Shown one piece after another: positions 33,513 through 44,153 of a DNA stretch of 64,000 nucleotides. The stretch comes from Chondrosia reniformis (Eukaryota; Porifera; Demospongiae; Chondrillida; Chondrillidae), in NCBI GenBank assembly GCA_947172415.1, contig OX359193.1, positions 506,501 to 570,500 of the forward strand, written 5' to 3'. The first letter of the stretch is position 1; each line of letters starts with the position of its first letter. The position numbers were made by a program, and so were the translations under genes. The notes under the pieces are model-generated. The model was not told the DNA's origin, did not search any database, and saw nothing but the letters and a program-made list of their open reading frames with translations.

Positions 33513-36500
33513 ATGTTGCGAATAGGATTTGGTTCATCCACCATTCGCCTAGCTAAGAATGGATCATTGCGGAGCTGCGCGAGCTCGAGGTTTCTTCTTT
33601 TGGTAAGTGCATGTATTGCATATTGTGTGCATAACTTTAACTGCGTTGTATATACTTGTATAGAAACGAGCGTTTACAATCGATCGCCAACTGAAATCTG
33701 ATCCCGTTGTTTGCTCTCACAACGAATGGGATCCACTGGAGGAAGTCATCGTTGGGCGTGCCGACGGAGCCTATTTCCCTCCAGCCGAATCTGTTGAGGT
33801 GAAGGCATGCATTTCAGAAAAGCATTTGAACTTCTTTAAACAAAACGGTAGAAAACCATTTTCACTAGAGTTTGTCAAGAAAGCTTGTGAAGAACTTGAC
33901 AACCTCTCAAATGTCTTAAAGCAAGAAGGAGTGACAGTCCGCAGACCTGTTAAATTAAGTAATGAGGGAAAATTTTTCGAAACTCCTGATTTCAGTTCGA
34001 GTAGCATGCAGATAGCTATACCAAGAGATTTGCTACTGGTAGTCGGAGACGAAATCATTGAAGCACCAATGGCCTGGAGATCAAGGTTCTTCGAATACCG
34101 TCTGTATCGGCCCCTTCTCAAGGAATACTTCGATAAAGGGGCCAAGTGGACCACAGCCCCTAAACCACTCATGAGTGATGACCTCTATGACTTGGAATAT
34201 GCTGAAAAGAGAGAAAGGGAGAGACATTCACTAACACTTGAAAAGAAGAGATTCATGACTACAGAGCATGAACCATGTTTTGATGCTGCAGACTTCTGGA
34301 AGGCAGGAAGTGACATATTTGCTCAGAGGAGTCAGGTACCTTTTAACCATATAACTGTTACTGTATCTACAATGCATTAATAAAACACAAACAATTATAT
34401 AACACTGGCATGAATGACATGTTATACCATTAGCAAGATGGCAGATATAGAGTTAGGCCATGGGAGCTATATAGTTCAGTAATATTAGAAACCATAAAAT
34501 GTCATAGTAAACCAAATAAGTATTGTGTTTACAGAGGTTTATCAAAATTGTTAGAGTGTAATAAATTGACCACAATATGATGACTCAGAGCTATGGTATA
34601 TGTATGTTTATTTAGATAACAGATAATAACAATATGACATATTTACTATGGCAATATAGGGCTGTAATATTAGACAAGAGCTCTAACTTATGGTTACAGT
34701 TTCCAACTGATGCAACCTTTATAAGAACTTGACATTAACTTGCCAACAGTCATAACAGCAATTGACAAATTTATGAAGCAAAAACAGTTCACTATTCTGT
34801 TGGAGTCCCGTCAGAAATGAGCACCTACGTTAATTAGGTGATATTCTGTGTGTATAAGATTGTGCAAACCAATACCAACCTGAGCTCATTTACTCATATG
34901 AAATCCTATGTTAAAGTGTGGCTGACCACTAATATAGAAATTAGGGTAATAGCCTGAGTTCAATGATGATGACATTAATGCTTTAAGATCGGCTTTAGAT
35001 CTTAAAGTTTCCCTATTTTTCCAACTTATTATGACATATACTTTATAATATTCATGCATATCACACATGAGAGAAGAATATGGTTCTATTACATACCTAT
35101 ACGATTAGGTTACCAATCTTAAAGGCATTGAATGGATGAGAAGGCATCTTGGAGAGAAATACAACATACATGTGTTATCCTTTGGTGATGCTAATCCCAA
35201 GCACATCGATGCCTCCTTACTAATTATTGGTCCCGGTTTGGTGCTAGTAAACCCCAGCAAACCCTGTCATCAACTTGACATATTCAAGAAAGCAGGTATA
35301 TACATACATGTGTACATGCCACAATGTGTTATTTCTTGTACAATTTGTAATGTTTATGCACTTGCCCCCTCAACATTTATGAAGCTTTCTGTAGCAGTAG
35401 TATGCCATGACAATATGGAATACACAATAACAAGGCAGATAACTTACTTAGATGCTTAGGTGTTCTCACGAGGTAAAAATTTTAATTAACAAGACCATTT
35501 TCCGACATCATATGTAATGACTAATAATGGTAAGATGGAGGCATTCCCTGTGTGCCCCCAGCCTGCCCCCTATAAATAAAAAAGTGTACCACTGCCTCCG
35601 TTATGTATCTGTACACTTTCACATGTTACGAAGTTTGTGTATAATCTCCGACTAACTTTTATTTCTTGGAGCAAATTCACAAACCCATCATCAGGAATCT
35701 GATTTATGTACATGTCTTTCTAGGATGTATTGCATGTCTATATAAGGCATATACTTACATAGGTGAGGTGAGAAAAGTTGAAATCATATGTGATAAGCAA
35801 AAATAGGAAAATGTATTCTTATCCAAAGCTATATACATAATACATTGGATAGGGCGACCATGTTTTTTTGGCCATCCTTACTTAGAGAGTACTGCCGTAC
35901 TCTCTAATATATATAGTTATATAAGTCTAGGAAACAAGTTTAAATTTTGTTGTGATAATTTTTCCTTATATCATATAAACACTACATAGGAAAGGTGTGT
36001 TGTATAATTAATTATCCATGAAAAATCTAATATACCATTTTCCTACATGCTATTCCTATTCTGTAAAAAGCCTATAGGGGAACTAAACCTGAAGAGAGCT
36101 TTGGATGAAGATACAGGAGTCTTTTCCTTTCTTTCATCTTCTTCCCCACTGGGTCAGACAGCTGTTTCTGGGAATTCCACCCTTCATCAGTGATCCTGGG
36201 AGTCTTTGTCTTCTTCTTGATCTTGATCTGTGAATCCATGCATACAGAGATAATCTATATCACGTTTATTCATATGCATGCAGGTTGGAAAATTGTTGAA
36301 GCTCCTAATGGAACCACCCCAGCCTCCCATCCATTGTGGTTCTCCTCAAGTTGGTTATCAATTAATGTGCTCATGTTAGACGAAAAGAGAGTTGTCGTGG
36401 AAGAACAGGAAACTCCAACACAAAAAATGTTTGAAAAATTAGGTATTCAGTGTGTCAAGGTATATACTATCATGAACCCATGGCGGTATGTGTTGTCCAT

Positions 36501-36811
36501 CTAACCCAGTATTTTATATCAGTGATCATGCATAATCAAGAGGGAAAATGTAGCTACATATAGTATAGTTTTTGCCCTGATGACAGAACAAATGCCAATT
36601 AAATGCACATCTCATGATCATTTGAGTTTATATATAAGATTGCATGGGTTACTTTGGTAAAATATTGAATACAAATTTTCTTATAATTATTGTGCATGTG
36701 ATAAATATTTCCACATAGGTTCCTCTCCGCCATGCTTACTCACTTGGAGGTGGTCTTCACTGCTGGACTTGTGATGTCCGGCGTAGAGGAAAGCTTGAGT
36801 CATACCTTTAA
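33513..36811 (+). CDS. GATM: Glycine amidinotransferase, copy 1
   Basis: Exons 33513-33602, 33664-34335, 35109-35295, 36284-36459, 36719-36811 give 405 aa. Catalyses arginine + glycine to guanidinoacetate + ornithine, the first step of creatine synthesis, normally in mitochondria. The catalytic triad is present: Asp237 (FDAAD), His286 (HID) and Cys390 ([10 protein letters not shown]), with spacing as in the human enzyme. The first 30 residues are basic and hydroxylated, fitting a mitochondrial targeting peptide. Start MLRIGF is chosen because copy 2 shares it; an in-frame ATG at 33480, supplied by the end of the inverted-repeat element, would add 11 residues. Differs from copy 2 at about eleven residues. 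Confidence 0.95.
36017..36235 (-). repeat. Hammerhead-bearing interspersed repeat, copy 6 (intact core)
   Basis: Full-length copy in intron 3 of GATM copy 1. Minus strand: CTGATGA (36190-36184), helix II GGG/CCC, GAAA (36168-36165), palindromic helix III ACAGCTGT, GTC with predicted cleavage between 36157 and 36156, then TGACCCAGTGG. Present at the same place in GATM copy 2, so older than the duplication. Confidence 0.82.
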
Positions 36812-37095
36812 GGTTTCATAGAATGAAAGTTTAAACATTAGTATATTATAGGATTTATTTTTGTAATAAGGTAATAGAGATATAACTATAAGTCATCTTC
36901 CTCCATAAGTTAGGAAACACCCTTGAGACAATATCATCTCATTTTGATGATTGGTATAGCATGTGAATAGGATACTGATATTTTTATCATTTACCACTTA
37001 TGCATGCTTGCACCTTGTTATAAAGCAATGAGGGTTAGAAAATGTACAATGAAATCCAGAGAAAAACCCGTTATATAAAGACGTTATGAAGACGA

Positions 37096-37323
37096 TTCTC
37101 CGTTAGTGATAGGCATGCAAAGGCAAAGATAGTTGTACATATCCTAAATGCAATACATGCAATTTTATTGAATTGCTGTACCTAGTAATATAAGAAAGGA
37201 TATATATGTAAGAAAGAATTTATATATAATTAATTATATTCAACTCATGTCATCCTCAAACCATCACTTGTAATTATTGCTAAAAAGACCTACACACAGA
37301 CTTTCAGTTACTAATTATATATA
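37096..37323. other. Spacer between duplication units
   Basis: AT-rich, no feature recognised. Confidence 0.4.
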
Positions 37324-37691
37324 CCTGGGGAAGAAACCAAAACTGAAAGTGATGAGGAGATTGCAAGGGGAGATAAGAGCTATAGATGTGTGGATGTAGG
37401 GAACGAGAGGCTGAGAAGGATGTTGACCAATTGCAAGCGCTTAGGGGAGGTATCCAGGGATTGAAGAACAATTCATTCTAAAGTGTGTAGGAGCTCTATA
37501 AAGAGGAACAGAAGGATCTATTCTCGCTGTTGCAGAGATTAGGGGTAGAGGTGGAGCAGCAGGAAGGCATTCAGAACCTCTTGATCCACATATTTTCTAT
37601 CATTCTCTTGCTACTCCTTCCTCTTTCACTGCCACTTGCAATATGGATGCTATATTCCAGTGTCAGACATAGCTGCTGTACTTCTCAATAA
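37324..37691 (+). pseudogene. Tail-anchored protein, last two exons only
   Basis: Two segments, 37324-37449 and 37491-37691, join across a 41-bp intron (GTATCC...GTGTAG) in phase 0. The second ends with a single hydrophobic helix (IFSIILLLLLPLSLPLAIWM) and SCCTSQ before a stop. A stop codon precedes the first segment and no start was found, so it is either the 3' end of a gene whose upstream exons were lost or a relic. The duplication breakpoint falls exactly at its last codons, which recur at 32193. Confidence 0.4.
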
Positions 37692-37727
37692 CTTTTTAAC
37701 ATTTTTATTTTAAAATTTTATATATTG

Positions 37728-37872
37728 TAACAATATGAATAATCGTACATGTATATCATTTTTCTATGCCTAAACTCTGTAATAAATTAAAAGCCTATAG
37801 GGAACCGTAACCTGGATAGCTTTGGATGAGGATACAGGAGTCTTCTCTTTCTTCCTCTGCTGCACTGGATCA
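37728..37872 (-). repeat. Hammerhead-bearing interspersed repeat, copy 7
   Basis: Copy-2-specific insertion. Homology ends at ...CTGCACTGGA at about 37870, next to the position equivalent to the predicted ribozyme cleavage site; the ribozyme half is missing. Confidence 0.7.
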
Positions 37873-38093
37873 TGTCTCGTTTTACCAAATCTCCAACAAA
37901 CATGGATACTATATAGCAATAGCTTCCAACTTCGGGTGACGTCACACATAATGGAGGCGAGAGATAGTGGTCTGGTCTGTACGCGATTCCCTATCTATCA
38001 ATCAAATTGAATTCATCAATGTGGTAAACCTAAAAAAGCCATAAAACACCGCAATTTGTATTTCTATTATATAGAAGGATTAACTTCTCGAAA

Positions 38094-41000
38094 ATGTTGC
38101 GAATAGGATTTGGTTCATCCACCATTCGCCTAGCTAAGAATGGATCATTGCGGAGCTGCGCGAGCTCGAGGTTTCTTCTTTTGGTAAGTGCATGTATTGC
38201 ATATTGTGTGCACAATTTTACTGCGTTGTATATACTTGTATAGAAACGAGCGTTTACAATCGACCGCCAACTGAAATCTGATCCCGTTGTTTGCTCTCAC
38301 AACGAATGGGATCCACTGGAGGAAGTCATCGTTGGTCGTGCAGACGGAGCCTATGTCCCTCCAGCCGAATCTGTTGAGGTGAAGGTATGCGTTTCAGAAA
38401 AGCATTTGAACTTCTTTAAACAAAACGATAGAAAACCATTTTCACTAGAGTTTGTCAAGAAAGCTTGTGAGGAACTTGACAACCTCTCAAATGTCTTAAA
38501 GCAAGAAGGAGTGACAGTCCGCAGACCTGTTAAATTAAGCAATGAGGGAAAGATTTTCGAAACTCCTGATTTCAGTTCGAGTAGCATGCAGATAGCTATA
38601 CCAAGAGATTTGCTACTGGTAATCGGAGACGAAATCATTGAAGCACCAATGGCCTGGAGATCAAGGTTCTTCGAATACCGTCTGTATCGGCCCCTTCTCA
38701 AGGAATACTTCGATAAAGGGGCCAAGTGGACCACAGCCCCTAAACCACTCATGAGTGATGACCTCTATGACTTGGAATATGCTGAAAAGAGAGAAAGGGA
38801 GAGACATTCACTAACACTTGAAAAGAAGAGATTCATGACCACAGAGCATGAACCATGTTTTGATGCTGCAGACTTCTGGAAGGCAGGAAGTGACATATTT
38901 GCTCAGAGGAGTCAGGTACCTTTTAACCATATAACTGTATCTACAATGCATTAATAAAACACAAACAATTATAGGTATATAATTAACACTGGCATGAATG
39001 ACATGTTATACCATTAGCATGATGGCAGATATAGAGTTAGGCCATGGGAGCTATATAGTTCAGTAATATTAGAAACCATAATATGTCCATAGGAAACCAA
39101 ATAAGTATTGTGTTTACAGAGGTCTATATAATTGCTAGAATGTAATAAATTGACCACGATATGATGGCTAGGGTATATGTTATTTAGATAACAGATAATA
39201 ACAATATGACATATTTACTATGGCAATATAGGGCTGCCTGTAATATTACTTAGACAAGAGCTCGAACTTATGGTTACAGTTTCCAACTGATGCAACCTTT
39301 ATAAGAATTTGACATTAACTTGCCAACAGTCATAACAGCAACTGACAAATTTATGAAGCAAAAACAGTTCACTATTCTGTTGGAGTCCCGTCATTTAAGG
39401 AACCTATGTAAATTAGGTGATATTCTGTGTGTATAAGTAAATAAGCAAATTTCCAATACCAACATTCATTTAGCTGAGCTCATTTACTCATATGAAATCA
39501 GATGGCAACAGTTACTATATATATTAATTACTGTAAAAGTGGTTTGGTAACATATTATGATATCATCATCATTGTCTGGATATTACCCTGCCCACTCATG
39601 TCCCCTGAGGAGCGCAATGAGCTAATGGGTGGAACAGAAGCTCGCTTGATGAGAACCAGAGTCTCCCCCTAGCCACTCAAAAAGATGGTCGAGCCATAGA
39701 CAGCTGTTTCGTCCTTATTAGGACTCATTAGTATGTCATACGATGGAAGTTTGAGTGGCTAGTCTGCTAATAAGTACTCCGAAATTTCTTTTGGTTTCCT
39801 TGTTAGCAGATAAGGGGTACAGCCAAAAGTGTGGCTGACCACTAATATAGAAATTAGGGTAATAGCCTGAGTTCAATGATGAAGATATTAATGCTTTAAG
39901 ATTGATGCTTTAGATCTTAAAGTTTCCCTATTTTCCAACTTATTATGACATATACTTTATAATATTCATGCATATCACACATGAGAGAAGAATATGATTC
40001 TATTACATACCTATACAATTAGGTTACCAATCTTAAAGGCATTGAATGGATGAGAAGGCATCTTGGAGAGAAATACAACATACATGTGTTATCCTTTGGT
40101 GATGCTAATCCCGTGCACATCGATGCCTCCTTACTAATTATTGGTCCCGGTTTGGTGATAACAAACCCCAGCAAACCCTGTCATCAACTTGACATATTCA
40201 AGAAAGCAGGTACATACATACATGTGTACATGTCACAATGTGTTATTTCTTGTACATTTTGTAATGTTTATGCACTTTCCCCTTCAACATTTATGAAGCT
40301 TTCTGTAGCAGTAGTATGCCATAACAATATGGAATACACAATAATAAGGCAGTTAACTTACTTAGATGCTTGGGTGTTCTCACGAGGTAAACATTTTAAC
40401 TAACAAGACCATTTCCCCACTTTTATGACATCATATGAAATGGCTAATAATGGTAAGATGGAGGCATTTCCTGTATGCCCCAGCCTGCCCCCTATAAATA
40501 AAAAAGTGTTCCACTGCCTCCGTTATGTATCTGTACACTTTCACATGTTACGAAGTTTGTGTATATAAAATTTCCGACTAACTTTTATTTCTTGGAGCAA
40601 ATTCACAAACCCATCATCAGGAATCTGATTTATGTACATGTCTTTCTAGGATGTATTGCATGTCTATATAAGGCATATACTTACATAGGTGAGGTGAGAA
40701 AAGGTAGAAAAATTGAAATCATATGTATTAAGCAAAAACAGGCTATATATATAGGTATATAAGTCTAGGAAACAAGTTTAAATTTTGTTGTGATAATTTT
40801 TCCTTATATCATATAAACACTACATAGGAAAGGTGTGTTGGATAATTAATTATCCATGAAAAATCTAATATACCATTTTCCTACATGCTATTCCTATTCT
40901 GTAAAAAAGCCTATATGGGAACTAAACCTGAAGAGAGCTTTGGATGAAGATACAGGAGTCCTTTCTTTCTTCTTTTCCTATCTTTCATCTTCTTCCCCAC

Positions 41001-42373
41001 TGGGTCAGACAGCTGTTTCTGGGAATTCCACCCTTCATCAGTGATCCTGGGAGTCTTTGTCTCCTTCTTGATCTTGATCTTCTGTGAATCCGTGTATACA
41101 GAGATAATCTATATCACGTAATAATATATTTATTCATATGCATGCAGGTTGGAAAATTGTTGAAGCTCCTAATGGAACCACCCCAGCCTCCCATCCATTG
41201 TGGTTCTCCTCAAATTGGTTATCAATTAATGTGCTCATGTTAGACGAAAAGAGAGTTGTTGTGGAAGAACAGGAAACTCCAACACAAAAAATGTTTGAAA
41301 AACTGGGTATTCAGTGTGTCAAGGTATATACTATCATGAACCCATGGCGGCATGTGTTGTCCATCTGATCAAAGTGATAATCAAACCACAATCATATTAA
41401 GAAGGAAATGTAGCTACATATAGTTTTGACCACCAGTGTATTGAACTAAGATTGTCACAATAATGTTCCATTCATGCTTCCCTCTTCATATACTAACAAA
41501 TAAGTATAACTATTCCTCTATTAGTATATTATTTAGTTGTAATTTTTACAGTAGAAGCCGAAAATCAGAAACATACACAGTCTATATATATATATATACA
41601 TCAAATTTCATTTCCTTTTACATCAGCCCTACCAATTTGTATAATATTCTGCTTTTCAGTGCCTGTCATTTGCACAATCATGAAGTTCTTGAGCATATCA
41701 ATAGCACATACTATGTATATGTATGCATAACTATCACTGACCTGACTTAATCCCTGTGTATGTGAAGCTGAAAAATCATACGGTCTATTTGTAACTATAT
41801 ATCTTTAATTTCATAATCACCAAAACATATGTGAAAAATGAAACTTTTATTCATCAGACAATTCATATTATATATACATATATATGTATACATAGCTCTT
41901 TACATAGGATATTAAATAGAAAGTATACGTGTAATATATGATATTGAGCATATCAATAGCAAAGTAATTATTACAGACCATTCCGGTCTTGTGGACCTCT
42001 ATCAGCTGAATGGCACCGGCCTCTCCACGTAATAATTACTTGAAAATCGTTTGTTAATAAGCTCAAGAATCCTGATATCATATTGGGCTTAGCAATGAAT
42101 CTCTCCCTCCCTCCCTCTCTCTCTCTATGTAATATGTATATACATGTAATACATATCACATAAAAGATCAAGGTTATATACCAAAGTAACCCAATGCCTA
42201 TACTATAAACAATAAGGTATAAATTTAATTGACAATTGTTCTGAATATAATTATTGTGCATGTGATAAATATTTCTATAGGTTCCTCTCCGCCATGCTTA
42301 CTCACTTGGAGGTGGTATTCACTGCTGGACTTGTGATGTCCGGCGAAGAGGAAAGCTTGAATCATATCTTTAA
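38094..42373 (+). CDS. GATM: Glycine amidinotransferase, copy 2
   Basis: Exons 38094-38183, 38244-38915, 40023-40209, 41148-41323, 42281-42373, identical in length to copy 1, 405 aa. All catalytic residues are kept ([18 protein letters not shown]). Differences from copy 1 include GAYVPP for GAYFPP, CVSEK for CISEK, QNDRK for QNGRK, NPVHID for NPKHID, VITNP for VLVNP and SSNWL for SSSWL, all outside the triad, so both enzymes should work. Introns 2 and 4 are longer because of insertions. Here the bases 5' of the ATG contain an in-frame stop, so the start is unambiguous. Confidence 0.95.
39520..39830 (-). repeat. Copy-2-specific fold-back with near-complete hammerhead
   Basis: Inserted in GATM copy 2 intron 2, absent from copy 1. 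Outer inverted repeat CTAGCCACTCAAA / TTTGAGTGGCTAG. Minus strand: helix I CATA/TATG, CTAATGA (39731-39725; one change from CTGATGA), helix II GTCC/GGAC, GAAA (39710-39707), palindromic helix III ACAGCTGT and GTC, predicted cleavage between 39699 and 39698. The G5-to-A change should abolish activity. Confidence 0.75.
40855..41095 (-). repeat. Hammerhead-bearing interspersed repeat, copy 8 (intact core)
   Basis: Equivalent of copy 6, in intron 3 of GATM copy 2. CTGATGA (41041-41035), GAAA, ACAGCTGT, GTC; predicted cleavage between 41018 and 41017. Confidence 0.82.
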
Positions 42374-42905
42374 GTTTTCATTTTATATTTTAGAATAACG
42401 CTTGCATAAAACATTAATGGGATTTATTTTTGTAATAAAGATGTAGCTACTGATTATATATATATATATAAAGGGATAATCATCTTCCTCCGATAAGTTA
42501 ACGTTAGGAAGCACTTTTGAGATAGAGCTTAATAGAGACTCATTTTGACACATGCATGTACAGGTAGTCTCGCGTAGCCCGCTATCTCGTCTCCATTTTA
42601 TATGATGACGTCACAAGTCGGCGGGACTAAACACATAGACTATCATTTACTTATCACTTATTAATTTACCCACGCTTGCACCTTGTTATAAGCAACGATA
42701 GTGATTTTCGAAAAATGTACTAAAATCACAGAGCAACGCGTTCTCTGACGTCTCGAAGGATGTAAAAAATACCTTTAGTGACGCGCGCGGAGGATATGAC
42801 AACGGGTTGGACCGAATTACGTTTACGTACAACACATAGTGACGTCAGACGGAAGACCAGCTGCTTCAGCCGAAATTAAAGGGGGTAATAAAAAGGGGGA
42901 TAAAG
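42374..42905 (+). promoter_or_regulatory. Intergenic region with CRE-like sites upstream of the bHLH-like gene
   Basis: Palindromic TGACGTCA at 42606-42613 and again at 42840-42847, the latter 59 bp before the next start codon. AT-rich AATAAAAAGGGGG lies just before the ATG. No gene seen. Confidence 0.45.
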
Positions 42906-43625
42906 ATGACCAACTCCTTCTTTCCTATGGATTGCACTAAAATTCCAGTCTCTGAATACATGGAGAATCAAGAACCGCTATCGGCATGGTTCTCTAACGA
43001 AGCACCGCCGGTTCCCCCAGACTTGTTTAACACTTTCGATTTCCCTTACGGTGCGGAGCTGTATCCTTCGGGGGTAAACGGCGGCTTTGGTTTTAATTGC
43101 AACCCTTGCGGAACTGACCCTTGGAGTGACTTGATAAGCGCCGACAAAAATTCCGAAGAAGTGAATCTCTATTGCAGTGAGTTTGGAAGCTTTTCCTATA
43201 ATTCCGGCAGCGCTGTAAGTACTCCAAAGAGTATCACCCCGAACCCTTCTAAGGCTCTATTGCCGAGTGAAGTTGCCCATTCAAATTTGGAAGCAGCGTT
43301 AATGAATTCCGAAAGTATCTCATTCAGTTACTCGGAGAGGTGCCCTTCAATAGAGAAAAAAGTAAAAAATTTGAAGGAGCAAAGGAGAAATAAAACCAAA
43401 AAATATTATCTTGAAACACTTTCGGAAGCGGTTCATCGAAAGATGCCCAATAAGGATAGGAATGCAAAGCGATGGACAGAATGGGAAACTTTAACATCTG
43501 CAATTTCTCTCATACGCAAGTTGGAAGCTGAAGTTTCTGTTCATATGCATGTTGATGTGAATTGCTTAAAGCCTTTACAAAACAAAGGGCAAAGACCAAG
43601 AAGAAACAAGCTCAGAAAGCTTTAA
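42906..43625 (+). CDS. bHLH-like transcription factor, intronless
   Basis: Single exon of 239 aa. The acidic, Pro/Ser-rich N-terminal two thirds looks like an activation region. Residues about 155-210 fit a basic helix-loop-helix: basic KNLKEQRRNKTKKYYLETL with the E-x-RR pattern, helix 1 LETLSEAVHRKMP, loop KDRNAKRW, helix 2 ETLTSAISLIRKLEAEV, then a basic tail RPRRNKLRKL. The subfamily was not recognised and the loop and helix 1 are divergent. Probably nuclear and DNA-binding; E-box binding is inferred from the basic region only. Confidence 0.65.
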   Translation: MTNSFFPMDCTKIPVSEYMENQEPLSAWFSNEAPPVPPDLFNTFDFPYGAELYPSGVNGGFGFNCNPCGTDPWSDLISADKNSEEVNLYCSEFGSFSYNSGSAVSTPKSITPNPSKALLPSEVAHSNLEAALMNSESISFSYSERCPSIEKKVKNLKEQRRNKTKKYYLETLSEAVHRKMPNKDRNAKRWTEWETLTSAISLIRKLEAEVSVHMHVDVNCLKPLQNKGQRPRRNKLRKL

Positions 43626-44153
43626 ACCTTCTATATACTTCATACTTGACTCATTTATAGTTTAACCTATTTACACTGGCAATATAATGTAATCAGTTAT
43701 TTGTTAACACGAATTAATTGTAGCAGGGTCAATGACATATAAAGACCGTCTTCAATTAATTTAATTAGTTTTTTGGGGCATGCATGAGTTATTTGCTCGT
43801 GTATATTTACATAGTGTATACTGCTGTCCTAAATAGCCACTTTTTGAGTAATTTTCCTGTAGAACTGTAAGTCTAGAGCAAATGACCCATGCATGAAGTG
43901 CGATTAACAAGGGAGATGAAATCAGCTTCACAGTCACCTTTAACCAAAATAGAGAAATAATATACAATACATGCATGATCTATATCTCATCAATTGAATG
44001 CATGCACGTAACCACGTGGACAGATAATGCATGCAATTTGTAATTTGTTTCCTGCACAAAATTGTTTTTTTTCCCCTTTTATTTAATCAAAATGGCCGCC
44101 CGTAGTGATGGTGACTTGATGTCGACGTTTTTCACCGCCTTAAGTCTGATAAA
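43626..44153. promoter_or_regulatory. Intergenic region with pelota promoter
   Basis: No gene. AAAATGGCCGCCC at about 44088-44100, upstream of the pelota start, is a strong YY1-like motif. Confidence 0.4.

Larger units (their letters stand above)
32193..37095. repeat. Segmental duplication unit 1 (GATM copy 1)
   Basis: Homologous, with indels, to 37672-42750 from the shared CTGTACTTCTCAATAACTTT at the left to the shared CTTGCACCTTGTTATAA downstream of the gene. Unit 1 alone contains the hAT-like MITE (32411-32749), the inverted-repeat element (32774-33482) and a small hairpin insertion near 35885-35909. Confidence 0.85.
37672..42750. repeat. Segmental duplication unit 2 (GATM copy 2)
   Basis: Partner of 32193-37095. 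Unit 2 alone carries a hammerhead repeat near its promoter (37728-37872), a fold-back hammerhead element in intron 2 (about 39520-39830) and extra DNA in intron 4 (about 41380-42240). Confidence 0.85.

Noticed and set aside
26560-41044. Recurring peptide [12 protein letters not shown]...[10 protein letters not shown] on the strand opposite the ribozyme
   Set aside because: Considered as a small conserved protein, but it is only a shared frame of the interspersed hammerhead repeat, broken differently in each copy.
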